Shown one piece after another: positions 1 through 8,776 of a stretch of DNA of 64,000 bases. Source of the DNA: Ch67 sp041395845 (GTDB lineage Bacteria; Pseudomonadota; Gammaproteobacteria; Pseudomonadales; Ketobacteraceae); assembly GCA_041395845.1 (NCBI GenBank), contig JAWKZS010000018.1, forward strand, positions 17,946 to 81,945, read 5' to 3'. A program made the position numbers and the translations under genes. The notes under the pieces were generated by a model that did not search any database, had not been told where the DNA came from, and was given only the letters and a program-made list of their open reading frames with translations. Numbering within the stretch: the first letter of the stretch is position 1; every line of letters starts with the position of its first letter.

Positions 1-727
1 GAATCCAGTCGTCCGCCAGCCGGCGCACCCGCGCATGCTCGCCGGAAACTGTTCGGTCGGTCAGCAGAAACTGGCATTGTTCGTTGCGCCCGATCAGCCA
101 GTTGTTACGTTGCTGGGAACGCAATGAAAACACCTTGCCGCGCACCGGTGCCGTAAGCACCACGAAACGCGGGCCGCTACCGTTGTCAGGGCCGCGCACA
201 TCACGCTCACCCTTCCCTTCCAGCCGCACCAGTTCGTCGGATGACAACACCCGGGTGCCATTGTCCTCATCCTGCACATCCACTGATGGAACCGGCGGTT
301 CGACATTGGGAACCACCGGTGCGGGCCGCGCCGTGCTGTCAAAGGACTGGAACAGGGTTGCATCGGCCTCACCGGATTCTTCCAGGTTGGACACTACGCG
401 GAACGCCTGTTCGTGGAAACGCACCTCGTCACCCACAGACAACAGCTGAGGCTGCGAAATACGGCGGCCGTTCACAAAGGTTCCGTTGGTAGAACGCAGA
501 TCCTCCACCATGATACCGGTGGGGGTGCGGGTGATTTTGGCGTGATAGCGGGAAATATGGCCGCTGTTGAGGGAAATCTGGCATTCCACTTCACGGCCAA
601 TCAGCATTTCCTGCACCAGCGGAAACGACTCGCCGGTCTGCAGGGAGCGCAGGCAGAAACCGCCGTTTTTCTCCTGAATCAGCGTCGCATCTTCCATTGG
701 CTTGGGGGTCGCACCTTGATAGCTCAT
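1..727 (-). CDS. Two-FHA-domain protein (C-terminus beyond window)
   Basis: The gene starts at an ATG at 727 and stays open to the window edge, so only the first 242 residues are seen. Residues 42-90 form a forkhead-associated (FHA) domain: GR at 44-45, the S-x-x-H-type core SRYHAK at 59-64, and the closing TNGTFVNG at 80-87. A Pro/Asp-rich linker follows (about 135-185). A second FHA domain begins at 210 with LIGR and VSGEHARV before the sequence is cut. FHA domains bind phosphothreonine peptides, so the protein is probably a scaffold or signalling protein. No signal peptide or membrane segment is visible. What follows the second FHA domain is unknown. The thiolase gene upstream on the same strand is over 170 bp away, so an independent promoter is likely. 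Confidence 0.85.
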   Translation of the reverse strand, partial: MSYQGATPKPMEDATLIQEKNGGFCLRSLQTGESFPLVQEMLIGREVECQISLNSGHISRYHAKITRTPTGIMVEDLRSTNGTFVNGRRISQPQLLSVGDEVRFHEQAFRVVSNLEESGEADATLFQSFDSTARPAPVVPNVEPPVPSVDVQDEDNGTRVLSSDELVRLEGKGERDVRGPDNGSGPRFVVLTAPVRGKVFSLRSQQRNNWLIGRNEQCQFLLTDRTVSGEHARVRRLADDWI

Positions 728-899
728 GTCGCAAGTATAGGTGGCTGATAGTTAAACAAAAAGGTTAGCAGCCTTTTTTTCGATGGGATTTTTGCACAAA
801 GGTTCCGTCGGTGAGCAGCAATATGCAAACCGGGAACAGCATATACGAGGGGTTTGACGGGGAAACAGGGCGGCCAGCCGGAGCCAGCCGCCTGTGACA

Positions 900-2078
900 T
901 TAACGATTTACATTTTCAATGATGGTTGCGTTGGCCGTACCCAGGCCCTCGCAGATGGTCAGCAGGCCGTAACGGCCGCCGCGACGGCGCAGTTCGTACG
1001 CCAGGGTGCCCATCAACTTGGCACCGGTCGCGCCCAGCGGGTGACCCAGTGCCTGCGCGCCACCATTGACGTTCAGCTTGCTGATATCGGCACCCACGGC
1101 CTTGGCCCAAGCCAGCGGCACGGAACCAAAGGCTTCATTCACCTCGTAGATGTCCATGTCGTTGATGGTCAGACCGGTCTGCTCAAAGATTTTGCGGGTC
1201 GCCGGAATCGGACCTTCCAACACCATGGTGGGATCGGAACCGACCACAGACATCGCATGAATACGGGCCAGCGGCTTCAGGCCGTACTGCTTCAGGGCAC
1301 GCTCGCTGACCACCAGCACGGCCGCAGAACCGTCGCAGATCTGGCTGGCGTTGCCTGCAGTGATGACACCGCCTTCTCTCAGGGGCTTCAGGTCCTTGAT
1401 CGCCTGCAGGGAGGCATTGCGGCGCAGGCCTTCGTCTTCCGCGTGCAGTACCTTCTTGCCTTCCACCTCGACTTCCATCGGGATGATTTCATTCTTGAAA
1501 TAACCGTTGTCGAACGCCGCCGCGCCCTTCATGTGGCTCTGGTAGGAGAAGTCATCCAGTTCGTCGCGGGTGACACCGTATTTTTCCGCCATGCGCTCGG
1601 CGCCATCGAACTGGCTGAACTGGCAGCCGGGATAGCGGGCGGCGATTCCGGCGCTGGCAAACGGGCTGATCATGCCGGCTTTTTCGGCGATCGCCATGGG
1701 GGAACCGATCGGCGTCATGCTCATGTTCTCGATACCACCGGCGATGACCACATCCTGGGTACCGGACATGACAGCCTGGGCAGCAAAGTGAATGGCCTGC
1801 TGGCCGGAACCGCACTGACGGTCCACGGTGACACCAGGTACGGTCACCGGCAGACGGGATGCCAGGATGGTGGCACGGCCCAGGTTGAAGGTCTGCGGAC
1901 CGATCTGGCTGACGCAACCCATGATGACATCGTCGACCTTGTTGGGATCGATGCCGGTACGATCCAGCAGCGCATTGATGACAACAGCGCCCAGATCAGA
2001 CGGGTGAATCTGACTCAACCGGCCATTGCGACGGCCACCAGCGGTACGGACCGCATCCACAATATATGCGTTAGCCAC
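900..2078 (-). CDS. Acetyl-CoA C-acyltransferase (thiolase)
   Basis: 392-residue thiolase of normal family length. The nucleophile is Cys89 in DRQCGSG. The other active-site elements are NEAFG, the GGAQALGHPLGATG loop carrying the catalytic His, and the C-terminal CEGLGTANA loop carrying the second Cys. The enzyme condenses or cleaves 3-ketoacyl-CoA with CoA in beta-oxidation or ketone-body/PHA metabolism. The CEGLG form of the last motif fits the acyl-CoA acetyltransferase branch common in fatty-acid degraders, but chain-length preference cannot be read from sequence. There is a good ribosome-binding site (GGAGAT) before the ATG. It stands alone between the FHA gene and a coiled-coil protein, with no partner hydratase or dehydrogenase beside it. 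Confidence 0.93.
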   Translation of the reverse strand: MANAYIVDAVRTAGGRRNGRLSQIHPSDLGAVVINALLDRTGIDPNKVDDVIMGCVSQIGPQTFNLGRATILASRLPVTVPGVTVDRQCGSGQQAIHFAAQAVMSGTQDVVIAGGIENMSMTPIGSPMAIAEKAGMISPFASAGIAARYPGCQFSQFDGAERMAEKYGVTRDELDDFSYQSHMKGAAAFDNGYFKNEIIPMEVEVEGKKVLHAEDEGLRRNASLQAIKDLKPLREGGVITAGNASQICDGSAAVLVVSERALKQYGLKPLARIHAMSVVGSDPTMVLEGPIPATRKIFEQTGLTINDMDIYEVNEAFGSVPLAWAKAVGADISKLNVNGGAQALGHPLGATGAKLMGTLAYELRRRGGRYGLLTICEGLGTANATIIENVNR

Positions 2079-2200
2079 GGATATCTCCTTTCGTTTGTAT
2101 GTATTGTCGCGTGATGGTCGACATCATGACTCACCAGCCACGGTGACTCAATGACAAGAAACGTCAGGATAATGGCCAAATTTCCCAATCGCCGGCCATG

Positions 2201-2222
2201 AAAAAGGCGCCCGCAGGCGCCT
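2201..2222 (-). terminator. Rho-independent terminator of the coiled-coil gene
   Basis: Read on the minus strand, an 8-bp GC-rich stem (AAGGCGCC / GGCGCCTT) is followed by a run of T. It lies about 30 bp past the stop of the gene at 2251-3012. Confidence 0.75.
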
Positions 2223-2250
2223 TGGTGTGCAGTGGAATCCGTCACCAGGA

Positions 2251-3012
2251 TCAGGATTCGCTGCCAGTATCCGCCTTGGGTGCCTCAGCAGCTTTGGCAG
2301 CGGCTTTGGGTGCACGCTTGGCGGGCGCTTTCTTGGCGGCCGGCTTGGCGGCTTTTTCAGCTTTGACTGCCGGCTTTTTCGCAGCGGCTGGCTTGGCGGC
2401 GGCTTTCTTGGCCGGTGCTGCCGGCTTGGCTTCTGCTTTCGGCTTGGCAACCGGCTTGCGCGCAACAGCCTTTTTCTCGATCACGGCGCCAAGGCCACTC
2501 TTCTTGAGCAGTTCCTTCTCACGCTTTTCCATCGCCTTGGCAGTGTCCTTCACCCGGCTTTCAATCTTTTTGCGATAGTCCTTGAGCATCTTGGCGTACT
2601 TGCCATGCAGCGCTTTTTCAAACTGGTCGCGGGCGCGGGATACAGCGTCTTCCAGTTCCTTTTCCAGGCGGCCACGCACCTCTTCTTCCTTGCTGATCAG
2701 TTTTTCACGCAGTTTCTTTTCGGTATCAATGAAACGGTCACGCAGCTCGGCGATCTGGGCTTCGATCTTGGCCTGGCTCAGTTCCTTGCGGGTTTCTTCC
2801 AGCAAATGCATGGCGGCTTCGTAGGCTTCCTGGGCCTGCTCAAATGCTACCTGGGCAGCTGCGGTGGCCTTGATGCGCAGACGTTCCTGGGCCTGCACCA
2901 GACGCTCGCGCGCTTTGCCTACCCGCTCCTGCGCTTTCTGCAGTTGCTGCTCGAACAGCTCGACCAGTTGACGGGCCTTGTCCGCAGTATTGATTCCATT
3001 TCCTGTTGCCAT
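2251..3012 (-). CDS. Coiled-coil protein with Ala/Lys/Pro-rich basic tail
   Basis: 253 residues. The start is placed at the ATG at 3012, not the in-frame ATG at 3033, because GGAGG sits 6 nt before it. Residues about 10-185 are charged and heptad-like (many Q/E/R/K/A), predicting a long coiled coil. Residues about 190-250 are a low-complexity tail of KPAAKKA-like repeats, resembling AlgP/histone H1-like or PHA-granule-associated (PhaF-like) tails that bind DNA. There is no signal peptide. The thiolase next door makes a link to polyhydroxyalkanoate granules attractive, but no pha gene is seen in the window, so function is left open. A strong terminator follows. Confidence 0.75.
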   Translation of the reverse strand: MATGNGINTADKARQLVELFEQQLQKAQERVGKARERLVQAQERLRIKATAAAQVAFEQAQEAYEAAMHLLEETRKELSQAKIEAQIAELRDRFIDTEKKLREKLISKEEEVRGRLEKELEDAVSRARDQFEKALHGKYAKMLKDYRKKIESRVKDTAKAMEKREKELLKKSGLGAVIEKKAVARKPVAKPKAEAKPAAPAKKAAAKPAAAKKPAVKAEKAAKPAAKKAPAKRAPKAAAKAAEAPKADTGSES

Positions 3013-3144
3013 GAGTGCCTCCGAAAAGCGCATTTGCGATAAGAACGTGATTACTCTGCCTTTATCGCAGACTAAATTAGAGCTTTCAATCTAAAAGCGG
3101 CAACAGGCGATAAGCGGGCCGCCGGTGACAGCGGCCCCGCGGCG

Positions 3145-4332
3145 TCAGTGCAGATCAGCGACCATATCCTGCTCGGACAGCTGGCTGGCATTCTTGCCCT
3201 TGATAAAGTCCAGCATGCCGAATTTTTCGTAGTGGGGGCGAATGCGCGGCGTCATCAGGCCGATGAAATCCAGGTTGGGAATCAGCCGTTCGAACATCGT
3301 ATGGCGGAACAGGGTCATGGCAGGTGAACTCAACACGAGTTCGTTCCAGGTCTGGCGGCTGATCATGCCTTCGAACCATTCTTCGTAGATTTCATGAGCC
3401 ATGAAACGGTTGCGCATCAGCACAGCCACCTCGAAGGCCCAGTCTTCACGCTCGCGGCGCTCCTGTTCCGACAATTCCTGACGGAAATGGTTTTTCAGCG
3501 CCAGCACGCCGTAATGGACGTGGCGGGCCTCATCACGGATGACGTATTTCAGCAGGTTTTTCAGCAGCGGTTCCTGACTGAGATTGTGCATGGTGCGGAA
3601 TGCACCCAGCGCCAAGCCCTCCACCATGATCTGCATGCCGAGGAACTTGAAATCCCAGCGGGCGTCGGTGAGCAGGTCATCGAGGATCACAAACAGGTTG
3701 TCGTTGATCTGGTAAACCTTGTTGAGTTTCTGATTCAGATAGCGATTGAAGACTTCCAGATGGCGGGCCTCATCCATCACCTGGGTGGCGCCAAAGAATT
3801 TGCCTTCCAGCCACTGCACGCTTTCGGTCACCTGGGCTGATGCGTACAGGGCGCCCTGCTCGCCGTGCATGAACTGGCTGAGCATCCAGCAGGCGATGTT
3901 GTAATTGAGTTCGCCGCGCTGGGCCGATGTCAGCCTGACCGGCAGGGTCGCCAGCGCTTCGTCAGATATGAAATCGTTGGACAGGATCGGAATTTCAGGA
4001 TTGAGCGGGTCGACATGGGTGCTCCAGTCCAGATCCTTGTCGCCATCCCACTGATTCGCCACCGCCCGGCGGTACAGTTTGTTCATTTCCGGAAAATCCA
4101 TCTGATAACGGGTATCAAAGGTGACCGGATGGCTGGACTGCATATGGATCACGTCGCGGTTTTTGCCTTCTTTCAGCAACAGTCCGCGCACCGCCGACGG
4201 CGCCATCGATGCGAACACCTTGGGGTTGCGCATCTGCAGCACAACGGAAATGTTATCGAGGGTTTCTTCCACCTTGCGGCGGGCGGGACGGGGCATCCCG
4301 TTCAACATGCTGTCCAGAATCATGGGGTTCAC
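3145..4332 (-). CDS. Ferritin-like di-iron protein (AurF/R2-like)
   Basis: 395 residues. A full carboxylate-bridged di-iron ligand set can be placed: Glu158 (HGEQG), Glu188 and His191 (DEARH), Glu238 (MVEGLAL), Glu268 and His271 (a second DEARH). This four-Glu, two-His pattern is that of ferritin-like oxidases and oxygenases such as AurF, the ribonucleotide reductase R2 fold and acyl-ACP desaturases. The protein is soluble, with no signal peptide. Substrate is not predictable. The divergent neighbour is an SRPBCC protein, a fold that often binds hydrophobic ligands, and the 250-bp gap between them has a near-palindrome that may be a shared operator. Confidence 0.82.
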   Translation of the reverse strand: MNPMILDSMLNGMPRPARRKVEETLDNISVVLQMRNPKVFASMAPSAVRGLLLKEGKNRDVIHMQSSHPVTFDTRYQMDFPEMNKLYRRAVANQWDGDKDLDWSTHVDPLNPEIPILSNDFISDEALATLPVRLTSAQRGELNYNIACWMLSQFMHGEQGALYASAQVTESVQWLEGKFFGATQVMDEARHLEVFNRYLNQKLNKVYQINDNLFVILDDLLTDARWDFKFLGMQIMVEGLALGAFRTMHNLSQEPLLKNLLKYVIRDEARHVHYGVLALKNHFRQELSEQERREREDWAFEVAVLMRNRFMAHEIYEEWFEGMISRQTWNELVLSSPAMTLFRHTMFERLIPNLDFIGLMTPRIRPHYEKFGMLDFIKGKNASQLSEQDMVADLH

Positions 4333-4388
4333 CTCTTGCAGCGGAAGCAGTAAAGCCGGTTGTCGTTATTGTTCTATCAGTTGTTGTC

Positions 4389-4407
4389 CTACAATTTGAC
4401 AATGTAG
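4389..4407. promoter_or_regulatory. Imperfect palindrome between divergent genes
   Basis: CTACA and TGTAG arms are separated by 9 bases and overlap a TTGACA hexamer (4396-4401) in the divergent gap between the di-iron gene and the SRPBCC gene. This could be an operator for an unidentified regulator. No regulator gene lies next to it, so this is weak evidence. Confidence 0.3.
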
Positions 4408-4582
4408 ACCAATCTCCCACTTTCACAATGTGCGTGGCCGTCAGATTTGGCCCCCGCATGACGCCCATGATGTCCGGCGTTTCCCAGACTGGTTGCCATC
4501 CTGCCGGAGTCCTGCGGCGGGTTTGCCAATGCCTGTTGCGCCGTCCTGCCTAAAATAGCGACAGGATCGGAGGAACCACCCC

Positions 4583-5053
4583 ATGAGCATCAAGATCAAA
4601 GCGGCCATCCGGCGCAGCGAGCAGGTCGCCACATCTGGCGACACCATTTTTGCCTTGCTGAAACCGGTCGAGGAATCGACCCGCTTTTTTCCCCGTGTCA
4701 GCCGCATTGAGCCGCTCGGTGGTGAACGTTTCCGCTGGGCACTGGAGCCTATGGGCACACAGAAATACCGCCATCAGGTGGAATACGCTTCCCAGTGGGA
4801 ATTCGACGAACAGGAACGCACCATTCGCTGGCGTCCACTGGAACATGAAGGCAATGCGAAGATTGCCGGCGTGTGGTCAATTCAGTCTGATGCTGAGAGC
4901 AGCCGCATCGCACTGGAAATCAAGGCCGAACTGAAGCTGGATCTGCCGCGCTGGATGCAACTGGTGGCAGAACCGATTGTGCAGACGGAATTCCAGTCGT
5001 TACTGAATCGCTATTTCGACAACGTGGTAAAACACTGTCGCACCCTGAGCTGA
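4583..5053 (+). CDS. SRPBCC family protein
   Basis: 156-residue soluble protein that fits the START/SRPBCC (polyketide cyclase-like) fold: an N-terminal strand (KIKAAIRRSEQVA), a helical segment carrying the FFPRVSRIEPLGG turn, alternating strands (e.g. RTIRWRPLE, SRIALEIKAEL) and a long C-terminal helix ending near HCRTL. Members bind lipids or other hydrophobic ligands; no catalytic residue can be named. An AGGA-containing ribosome-binding site lies about 10 nt before the ATG. The gene is divergent from the di-iron protein gene and ends in a clear terminator, so it is monocistronic. Confidence 0.65.
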   Translation: MSIKIKAAIRRSEQVATSGDTIFALLKPVEESTRFFPRVSRIEPLGGERFRWALEPMGTQKYRHQVEYASQWEFDEQERTIRWRPLEHEGNAKIAGVWSIQSDAESSRIALEIKAELKLDLPRWMQLVAEPIVQTEFQSLLNRYFDNVVKHCRTLS

Positions 5054-5082
5054 TTTTGATGAGTGTTTGGCCCTGCCAAGCT

Positions 5083-5105
5083 GCCCGCACTGCGGGCTTT
5101 TTTTT
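5083..5105 (+). terminator. Rho-independent terminator of the SRPBCC gene
   Basis: A 6-bp GC stem (GCCCGC / GCGGGC) with a 3-base loop is followed by eight T. It lies 30 bp after the SRPBCC stop and before the multicopper oxidase start. Confidence 0.85.
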
Positions 5106-5153
5106 GTCTGGATCTGGCATACTGTCGGCCTGACATTCAAAGGATTCAGCACT

Positions 5154-6539
5154 ATGGCATTTAACCGCCGCACTTTTCTGGGGGCGATGGCTGCTTCGGT
5201 GGCATCGGCTTCCTGTTCCATGATGCCGTCGTTGTCTGCACGGCAAGACTCCAGCGGGTCCTACGATTACGTGCTTACGGCCGCTCCGGCGCCCATCCAC
5301 CTGGTGGAAGCTGGCCCAACCCCGGCCTGGTGTTTCGATGGCGGCTATCCGGCAACGGTGATTCGCGCCCGCCAGGGCAAGAAGATCCGCATTCTGTTCC
5401 AGAACCGTCTGCCGGAACCCACCACCATTCACTGGCATGGCATCCGCATCGATATTGCGATGGACGGCGTACCCGACCTGACCCAGCCGCTGATCGAACC
5501 CGGTGAGGACTTCCTGTATGAGTTCACACCACCGGACGCCGGCACCTTCTGGTATCACCCACATCACAACAGTGTCGAGCAGCTGGGCAAAGGGCTGGTC
5601 GGTGTTCTGATTGTGGACGAAGCCGAACCGGTTGCGTTTGATGTGGATCTGCCACTGGCACTGAAGACCTGGCACATCGAATCCGACGGCCGTTTCAGCC
5701 CGTTCAGCACGCCGCGCAATGCAGCGCGCATGGGCACACCCGGCAGCTGGGAAACGGTCAACGGTCAGCACAAACCGGAATACACGGTAGCACCGGGCAG
5801 CCTGGTGCGGCTGCGGTTTGCCAATGTGGACAACACCGTGATCTACAAGATTGCGGTGAAGCAGTATCCGGCCTGGGTGATCGCCATCGATGGCAACCCG
5901 ATCGCAACACCGGTACCACTGCAGCATCACGAAATGGGTGCGGGCATGCGCCTGGATATCGCGCTCATCGCGCCTTCAACCCCAGGCGAAGTGATTCATA
6001 TCCAGAATGGCAAAGGCAGACTGTTTTTCGATTTTCTGACGCTGAAAACTGCCGGCGATCCGGTTACCGGTCAGCGCAGCATTCCCGCCCTGCCCCTGAA
6101 TCCGATTCCGGCACCGGATCTGGCCAGCGCAGAGACGCTGGACTTTGTGTTCGAATGGGAAGGCGCCGTCACCCCGGTGGATCATCACGGCGAGAGTCAT
6201 CCCACGTTCTGGACCATCAATCGGCGGGCCTGGAGTCATGGCAGCGACACCAGCATTCCCGAACCACTGGCGCGCCTGCAGCTGGGCAAGTCCTATGTCT
6301 TCAATCTGCGTAACGTGACGCCTCATGCGCACCCGATCCACATGCATGGCTACACCTGGCGGGTGCTGGAATCGAATCAGCGCAAGATCGTTCCCTATCA
6401 CACGGATACGGTGCTGCTGCGACGCAATGAACAGGTGAAAGTGGCCTTCGTGGCGGATAATCCGGGTCGCTGGATGTATCACTGTCACGTGATCGAGCAC
6501 ATGAAGACCGGCTTGATGGGCTATATCAGCGTGGCGTGA
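5154..6539 (+). CDS. Tat-exported multicopper oxidase
   Basis: 461 residues from the ATG at 5154, which follows AAAGGATT and gives a twin-arginine signal peptide (NRRTFLGAMAAS). All four copper-binding motifs of the family are present: TIHWHGIR near residue 93, TFWYHPHHNS, HAHPIHMHGYTW, and the C-terminal HCHVIEHMKTGLM, whose Cys, His and Met ligate the type 1 copper. The protein is a three-cupredoxin-domain periplasmic oxidase of the laccase/CueO/CumA group and probably oxidises Cu(I), Fe(II), Mn(II) or phenols. It is convergent with the iron-locus gene DUF1513 and overlaps its 3' end by 19 bp. Ferroxidase activity would fit that neighbourhood but is inference. Confidence 0.92.
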   Translation: MAFNRRTFLGAMAASVASASCSMMPSLSARQDSSGSYDYVLTAAPAPIHLVEAGPTPAWCFDGGYPATVIRARQGKKIRILFQNRLPEPTTIHWHGIRIDIAMDGVPDLTQPLIEPGEDFLYEFTPPDAGTFWYHPHHNSVEQLGKGLVGVLIVDEAEPVAFDVDLPLALKTWHIESDGRFSPFSTPRNAARMGTPGSWETVNGQHKPEYTVAPGSLVRLRFANVDNTVIYKIAVKQYPAWVIAIDGNPIATPVPLQHHEMGAGMRLDIALIAPSTPGEVIHIQNGKGRLFFDFLTLKTAGDPVTGQRSIPALPLNPIPAPDLASAETLDFVFEWEGAVTPVDHHGESHPTFWTINRRAWSHGSDTSIPEPLARLQLGKSYVFNLRNVTPHAHPIHMHGYTWRVLESNQRKIVPYHTDTVLLRRNEQVKVAFVADNPGRWMYHCHVIEHMKTGLMGYISVA

Positions 6540-7633
6540 TTATCCCAGCGCAGTGGTAGTTGCTGGCGCTTTTCCAGGGTCAGGTGACTGCCATTGCGGC
6601 CGATCTGCATCCACTCACCACGACCATTGGTGCCGACCCAGCGACCTGAATGCGTGCTGCGATCCAGACCTGCTGCATCGACGCTATCGAGCATGGTGAG
6701 CAGCTGACCCGTCTGCATATCCCAGGCCGCAATGCCATTGCCCCGCGGGCAACTTACCAGCGCCGTGGTGGCAGCGGCATCCACTGCCACACTCGCCGTG
6801 TACTGCCGCATCCGCAGCTGGGTCAGCTCGTCTGCCTGCCACCATTGCATGGACTGACCCCGGCGATGATTTCCTACCAGCGGGATGTCATCGGTCAGCG
6901 CCCCCTGATACTGCACGCCCACGACCACCTGATCATTGGCGGCGACATCCAGATGATGCAGGCTCATCTGATGATGGGGCGGCGCAATGGATTCGATCAA
7001 GGCACCATCACGCACCCGCACGTAGGTGAGCGCAGGGGTCATGGTGTCGGGATTGGGCACTTCGCGCTGCTGCGACGGATGGGTGCGGATTCCGCCGTTG
7101 GCAATCACCAGCGTTTCACCGTCGCTGAGCCAGCGCAGTTCGTGGGGATCCATTGCGTGAGTAAAGAATTCTGTCTCGCGCACAACCGTCGCGCCAAGAC
7201 GATACACGCCAATGATGCCCTCGCCGGATTCGTAACGCTGTTCGGATGCAAATAACCATTGGCCATCGGCACTGATGACACCATGGCCGTAGAAATGCCG
7301 GCCTGGAGCAGATTCCAGGGTCTGGACCAGACGCCCCTGCTGCAAATCCGCAACATACAGATGCTGGCCCGGACGACGGGCAAAGAATACGGCGCGGGTG
7401 CGATCTGGTGTCACGCAACTGCCATGGGCCCGCAATGGCACCGGAATACAAAACGCCAACGCACCATCAGGGCGAATGCCAGCGACAAAATGATTGCCTT
7501 TGATGTCATCGCAGGCGGACAGCAGGGTTCCCGGCGGACAGGATTCCCCACCGAAGGTCACGGGGGGCAACGCCATCAGGCCCAATGTGCCGCCAAACGC
7601 CTGCAGCAGCTGGCGGCGATTGATACCCGTCAT
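6521..7633 (-). CDS. DUF1513 periplasmic protein
   Basis: 370 residues from the ATG at 7633, chosen over an upstream in-frame start because it gives a twin-arginine-like export signal (NRRQLLQAFGG) and lies 1 bp after the imelysin stop. The body looks like a beta-propeller: repeated blocks such as GRHFYGHGVISADGQWLF and DPHELRWLSDGETLVIANGG. This family is regularly found last in imelysin iron-uptake operons (for example beside icmP in Pseudomonas). Its biochemical role is not known. It overlaps the end of the multicopper oxidase gene on the opposite strand. Confidence 0.85.
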   Translation of the reverse strand: MTGINRRQLLQAFGGTLGLMALPPVTFGGESCPPGTLLSACDDIKGNHFVAGIRPDGALAFCIPVPLRAHGSCVTPDRTRAVFFARRPGQHLYVADLQQGRLVQTLESAPGRHFYGHGVISADGQWLFASEQRYESGEGIIGVYRLGATVVRETEFFTHAMDPHELRWLSDGETLVIANGGIRTHPSQQREVPNPDTMTPALTYVRVRDGALIESIAPPHHQMSLHHLDVAANDQVVVGVQYQGALTDDIPLVGNHRRGQSMQWWQADELTQLRMRQYTASVAVDAAATTALVSCPRGNGIAAWDMQTGQLLTMLDSVDAAGLDRSTHSGRWVGTNGRGEWMQIGRNGSHLTLEKRQQLPLRWDNHATLI

Positions 7634-7634
7634 T

Positions 7635-8720
7635 TCAGTCACCGTCGTTGGCGTTGAAGCCCAGCGCAAGGCCGAGTGCAGGTGCGACACGCTGCTTCAG
7701 GAACGAGGCCAGTTCGCCAACATTGCGTACCGCTGCCTGAACTGCCTGCCGCCGGCCGTCATCCATGACTGCGATGTTCAACGGCTGCTCGATCTGCTGC
7801 AACGCCAATTGCAGATTATCGAACCGGATCACCAGTTCCTCTGCCACCTCGGGATGCTGTTGATCCTTCAGATACTGGAACAGGCCGTAACCCTTGCGAG
7901 GGGTAATGAGCGATTCCACTGCGGCAAGATTCTGCTCGATGTTGTGCAGGGAATGCTGACTGCGCCAGGATTCCGCAAAATAGCCGTTGGGCTTTTTGTC
8001 CCGGGTTTTCATGCCGAGTGGCTCGCCGAGTTTGTCGATCTTGATGCGCTCGACCTGGGACAGCAAGGCGTCGAACAGTTCGCCAGCGCGGGAATGTGCC
8101 GCGCTCTGATCCGCCACGGTGGTCGGCGGCTGCAGCCATTGCTCAAGCCATGTTTTGTCCTGCCAGTGGCCGGCCAACTGTGCTGTCACATCGGCGGTCA
8201 GCTGGCTGGAGGCCATCAGCAATTCGCACTGATGGCCGGCAGAAAATGCCTGCGTCGACGCAAATCCCTGATCGAACAGCAAGAGTTCCTGGGCACTGAA
8301 GCCCTGTGCGACCACACTTGCCCGCGCCAGAGTCTGGGGCGAGATCGATTCGCCACTTTCCAGCAGCGTCTGCACTTTGCGCTGCAGAATGTTTTTCTTG
8401 TCCGGCCAGAACTGCAGTTTCCAGTCCAGATTGTTATCGGTGATGGGTCCAAAACGAACCCACTGCAGCTGCTGCCATGCGCTCATGCTGTCACGCCAGC
8501 GCTGCTGCATTTTGCTCAGGCCGGCAGCACTCGGTTCACGACAGAACGATTGCGCCTGCTCAACCTGCTTTTCCGTTCGTTCGGCCAGCGCGATGTGATC
8601 CTCGACTATCTGACGGGTCGCCGTGGCCACCCAGCGCTGATCCGATGTCATGTCATCCTTGCAGCCTGCCAGCAGCAGTGCGGACGAGATCAGCACAACA
8701 CCACACCATTTTCCTGCCAT
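7635..8720 (-). CDS. Imelysin-family lipoprotein
   Basis: 361 residues with a type II signal peptide ending in the lipobox LLAGC (Cys19 or so), so it should be a lipid-anchored periplasmic or outer-membrane protein. The imelysin (peptidase M75) fold is suggested by the repeated helical W-x-x-x/QW-VRFGPI-type segment (MSAWQQLQWVRFGPI) and by length. The family binds metal and serves iron uptake; proteolytic activity of imelysins is doubtful. It is the second imelysin of the operon and the more divergent one, since it lacks the GYHAIEFLLWG motif of the first. It is followed after 1 bp by DUF1513. Confidence 0.85.
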   Translation of the reverse strand: MAGKWCGVVLISSALLLAGCKDDMTSDQRWVATATRQIVEDHIALAERTEKQVEQAQSFCREPSAAGLSKMQQRWRDSMSAWQQLQWVRFGPITDNNLDWKLQFWPDKKNILQRKVQTLLESGESISPQTLARASVVAQGFSAQELLLFDQGFASTQAFSAGHQCELLMASSQLTADVTAQLAGHWQDKTWLEQWLQPPTTVADQSAAHSRAGELFDALLSQVERIKIDKLGEPLGMKTRDKKPNGYFAESWRSQHSLHNIEQNLAAVESLITPRKGYGLFQYLKDQQHPEVAEELVIRFDNLQLALQQIEQPLNIAVMDDGRRQAVQAAVRNVGELASFLKQRVAPALGLALGFNANDGD

Positions 8721-8776
8721 TGCCCTACTCCACCGCCGGGGTTGTCGGCCCGGCCCCGAGTCATATTACAGAATTC

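Noticed and set aside
894..2114. Long plus-strand reading frame opposite the thiolase
   Set aside because: Antisense shadow of a clear thiolase; composition is His/Gln/Gly-rich with no recognisable domain.
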